A DNA stretch of 7,926 nt from JAQUCI01 sp964553255 (GTDB lineage Bacteria; Bacillota_I; Bacilli_A; Erysipelotrichales; Erysipelotrichaceae): assembly GCA_964553255.1 (NCBI GenBank), contig CAZKJS010000047.1, forward strand, positions 1 to 7,926, written 5' to 3'. Shown piece after piece: positions 7,457-7,926 of the stretch. The notes beneath the pieces were generated by a model, which was not told where the DNA came from, searched no databases, and was given only the letters and a program-made list of their open reading frames with translations. A program made the translations under genes and the position numbers. Within the stretch, counting starts at the first letter, position 1. Every line of letters begins with the position of its first letter.

Positions 7457-7487
7457 AAAGAGTTGTCGTTAAAAACGACAACTCTTT
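7457..7487 (-). terminator. Intercistronic hairpin, likely partial terminator or mRNA 3'-end stabiliser after the binding-protein gene
   Basis: The arms AAAGAGTTGTCGTT (7457-7470) and AACGACAACTCTTT (7474-7487) are perfectly complementary over 14 bp with a 3-nt loop. In the minus-strand transcript the stem ends in CUCUUUU, a short U-run followed directly by AACAAUAAGGAG, the next gene's ribosome site. It lies 15 nt after the binding-protein stop. ABC operons often carry such a structure here, giving more binding protein than membrane components by partial termination or by protecting the upstream mRNA from 3' exonucleases (as known for malE-malF). Which of the two acts here cannot be told from sequence. 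Confidence 0.8.
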
Positions 7488-7502
7488 AAATTCTACTAAT
7501 AA

Positions 7503-7926
7503 CTAATGAGCTTGTAATTCGTTGTTGCTGGCAGTTACACAGTCTTGAAGTGCTTGTGCAGGAGTCTTAAGTCCTGTACTTGCCTCTTGAACCATTTTAC
7601 CAATAAAGCCACGTACTGGAGCTGAACCAGCAATACTGTTTAACCAACCAAAACTATCTACTTGTTGATACAACGCTTTTGCAGCTGGATTTGAATCAAG
7701 GTAAGCTTGGTATAATTCTGTTTCAATTGCTGTTTGATATGCTGGAAGCCCACCTAATGTTGTAGCCCAACTTGCAGAAACTTCAGTTGAACTCAAATAT
7801 TTAAGGAACTTGAATGCAGCTTCAGCTTTTTCATCAGTAGTCTTAAATGAGATATAACCACCACCCCATGAAGGGATATAGTCGTTACCTAAACCCATTT
7901 GTGGAATAGGAGCAACACCAACTGTG
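7503..7926 (-). CDS. ABC transporter extracellular solute-binding protein, C-terminal part (5' end outside window)
   Basis: This is the last 140 residues of a family 1 solute-binding protein, which captures the substrate outside the membrane and hands it to the two permeases encoded downstream. The reading frame is open to the window edge; the visible part begins TVGVAPIPQMG, the usual segment just before the glycine-rich GGG strand (here WGGGYISF). It continues with a helix FKFLKYLSS and a LGGLPAY turn, which correspond to the 'FL.FLs.pe...w....G.lP' block of this family. The tail 'GLKTPAQALQDCV' resembles the end of glycerol-3-phosphate binding proteins (UgpB), where a 'GKKTPQQALD' stretch occurs; this is from memory and only suggestive. 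The stop is TAG. The signal peptide and lipobox lie outside the window. The gene heads the visible operon and is separated from the next gene by 66 nt containing a strong hairpin. Family assignment is firm; ligand is not determinable from this fragment. Confidence 0.93.
   Translation of the reverse strand, partial: TVGVAPIPQMGLGNDYIPSWGGGYISFKTTDEKAEAAFKFLKYLSSTEVSASWATTLGGLPAYQTAIETELYQAYLDSNPAAKALYQQVDSFGWLNSIAGSAPVRGFIGKMVQEASTGLKTPAQALQDCVTASNNELQAH

Noticed and set aside
7437..7481. TTG start that would lengthen the beta-CASP protein by 15 residues
   Set aside because: The extra codons run through the hairpin and the ribosome site; the ATG at 7436 has TAAGGAG at proper spacing and the family fold begins right after it.

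Overview
The window is a low-GC (roughly upper-30s percent by eye) stretch in which every convincing gene lies on the minus strand, so transcription runs from right to left. TAA, TAG and TGA are all used as stops, conserved tryptophans are TGG, and the long ORFs are intact under the standard code. This fits a low-GC Firmicute or an Acholeplasma/Izemoplasma/Erysipelotrichia-like lineage rather than a UGA=Trp mycoplasma. That placement is inference from composition and gene style only.

Layout in transcription order. (1) 7926-7503: C-terminal 140 residues of an ABC solute-binding lipoprotein/secreted protein, cut by the window edge. (2) 7487-7457: a perfect 14-bp inverted repeat between the binding-protein gene and the rest of the operon. 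(3) 7436-6003: a beta-CASP metallo-beta-lactamase, RNase J-like. (4) 6001-4709: an alkaline-phosphatase-superfamily nucleotide pyrophosphatase/phosphodiesterase. (5) 4709-3660: an UgpC/MalK/MsmK-type ABC ATPase. (6) 3663-2740 and 2726-1899: two CUT1-type permeases (UgpA/MalF-like and UgpE/MalG-like). (7) 1899-433: a cytoplasmic 5'-nucleotidase/UshA-family metallophosphoesterase with altered metal and substrate residues. (8) 430-400: a terminator-like hairpin closing the operon. (9) 354 to the left edge: a short membrane-protein ORF that looks like the broken N-terminus of a YhfC-family intramembrane protease, with its own ribosome site and a candidate promoter.

The seven operon genes are packed with gaps of 1-66 nt or overlaps of 1-4 nt, so they form one transcription unit with translational coupling. 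Together they encode a complete importer with its own ATPase plus three unrelated phosphoester-cleaving enzymes, none of which has a signal peptide. The simplest reading is import of a phosphorylated compound (phosphodiester, nucleotide, short oligonucleotide or glycerophosphodiester type) that is then cut stepwise in the cytosol. The family assignments are strong. The substrate is unknown and is the main open question. No tRNA, rRNA, CRISPR, insertion sequence or riboswitch was seen, and no stretch over 300 bases lacks a gene.
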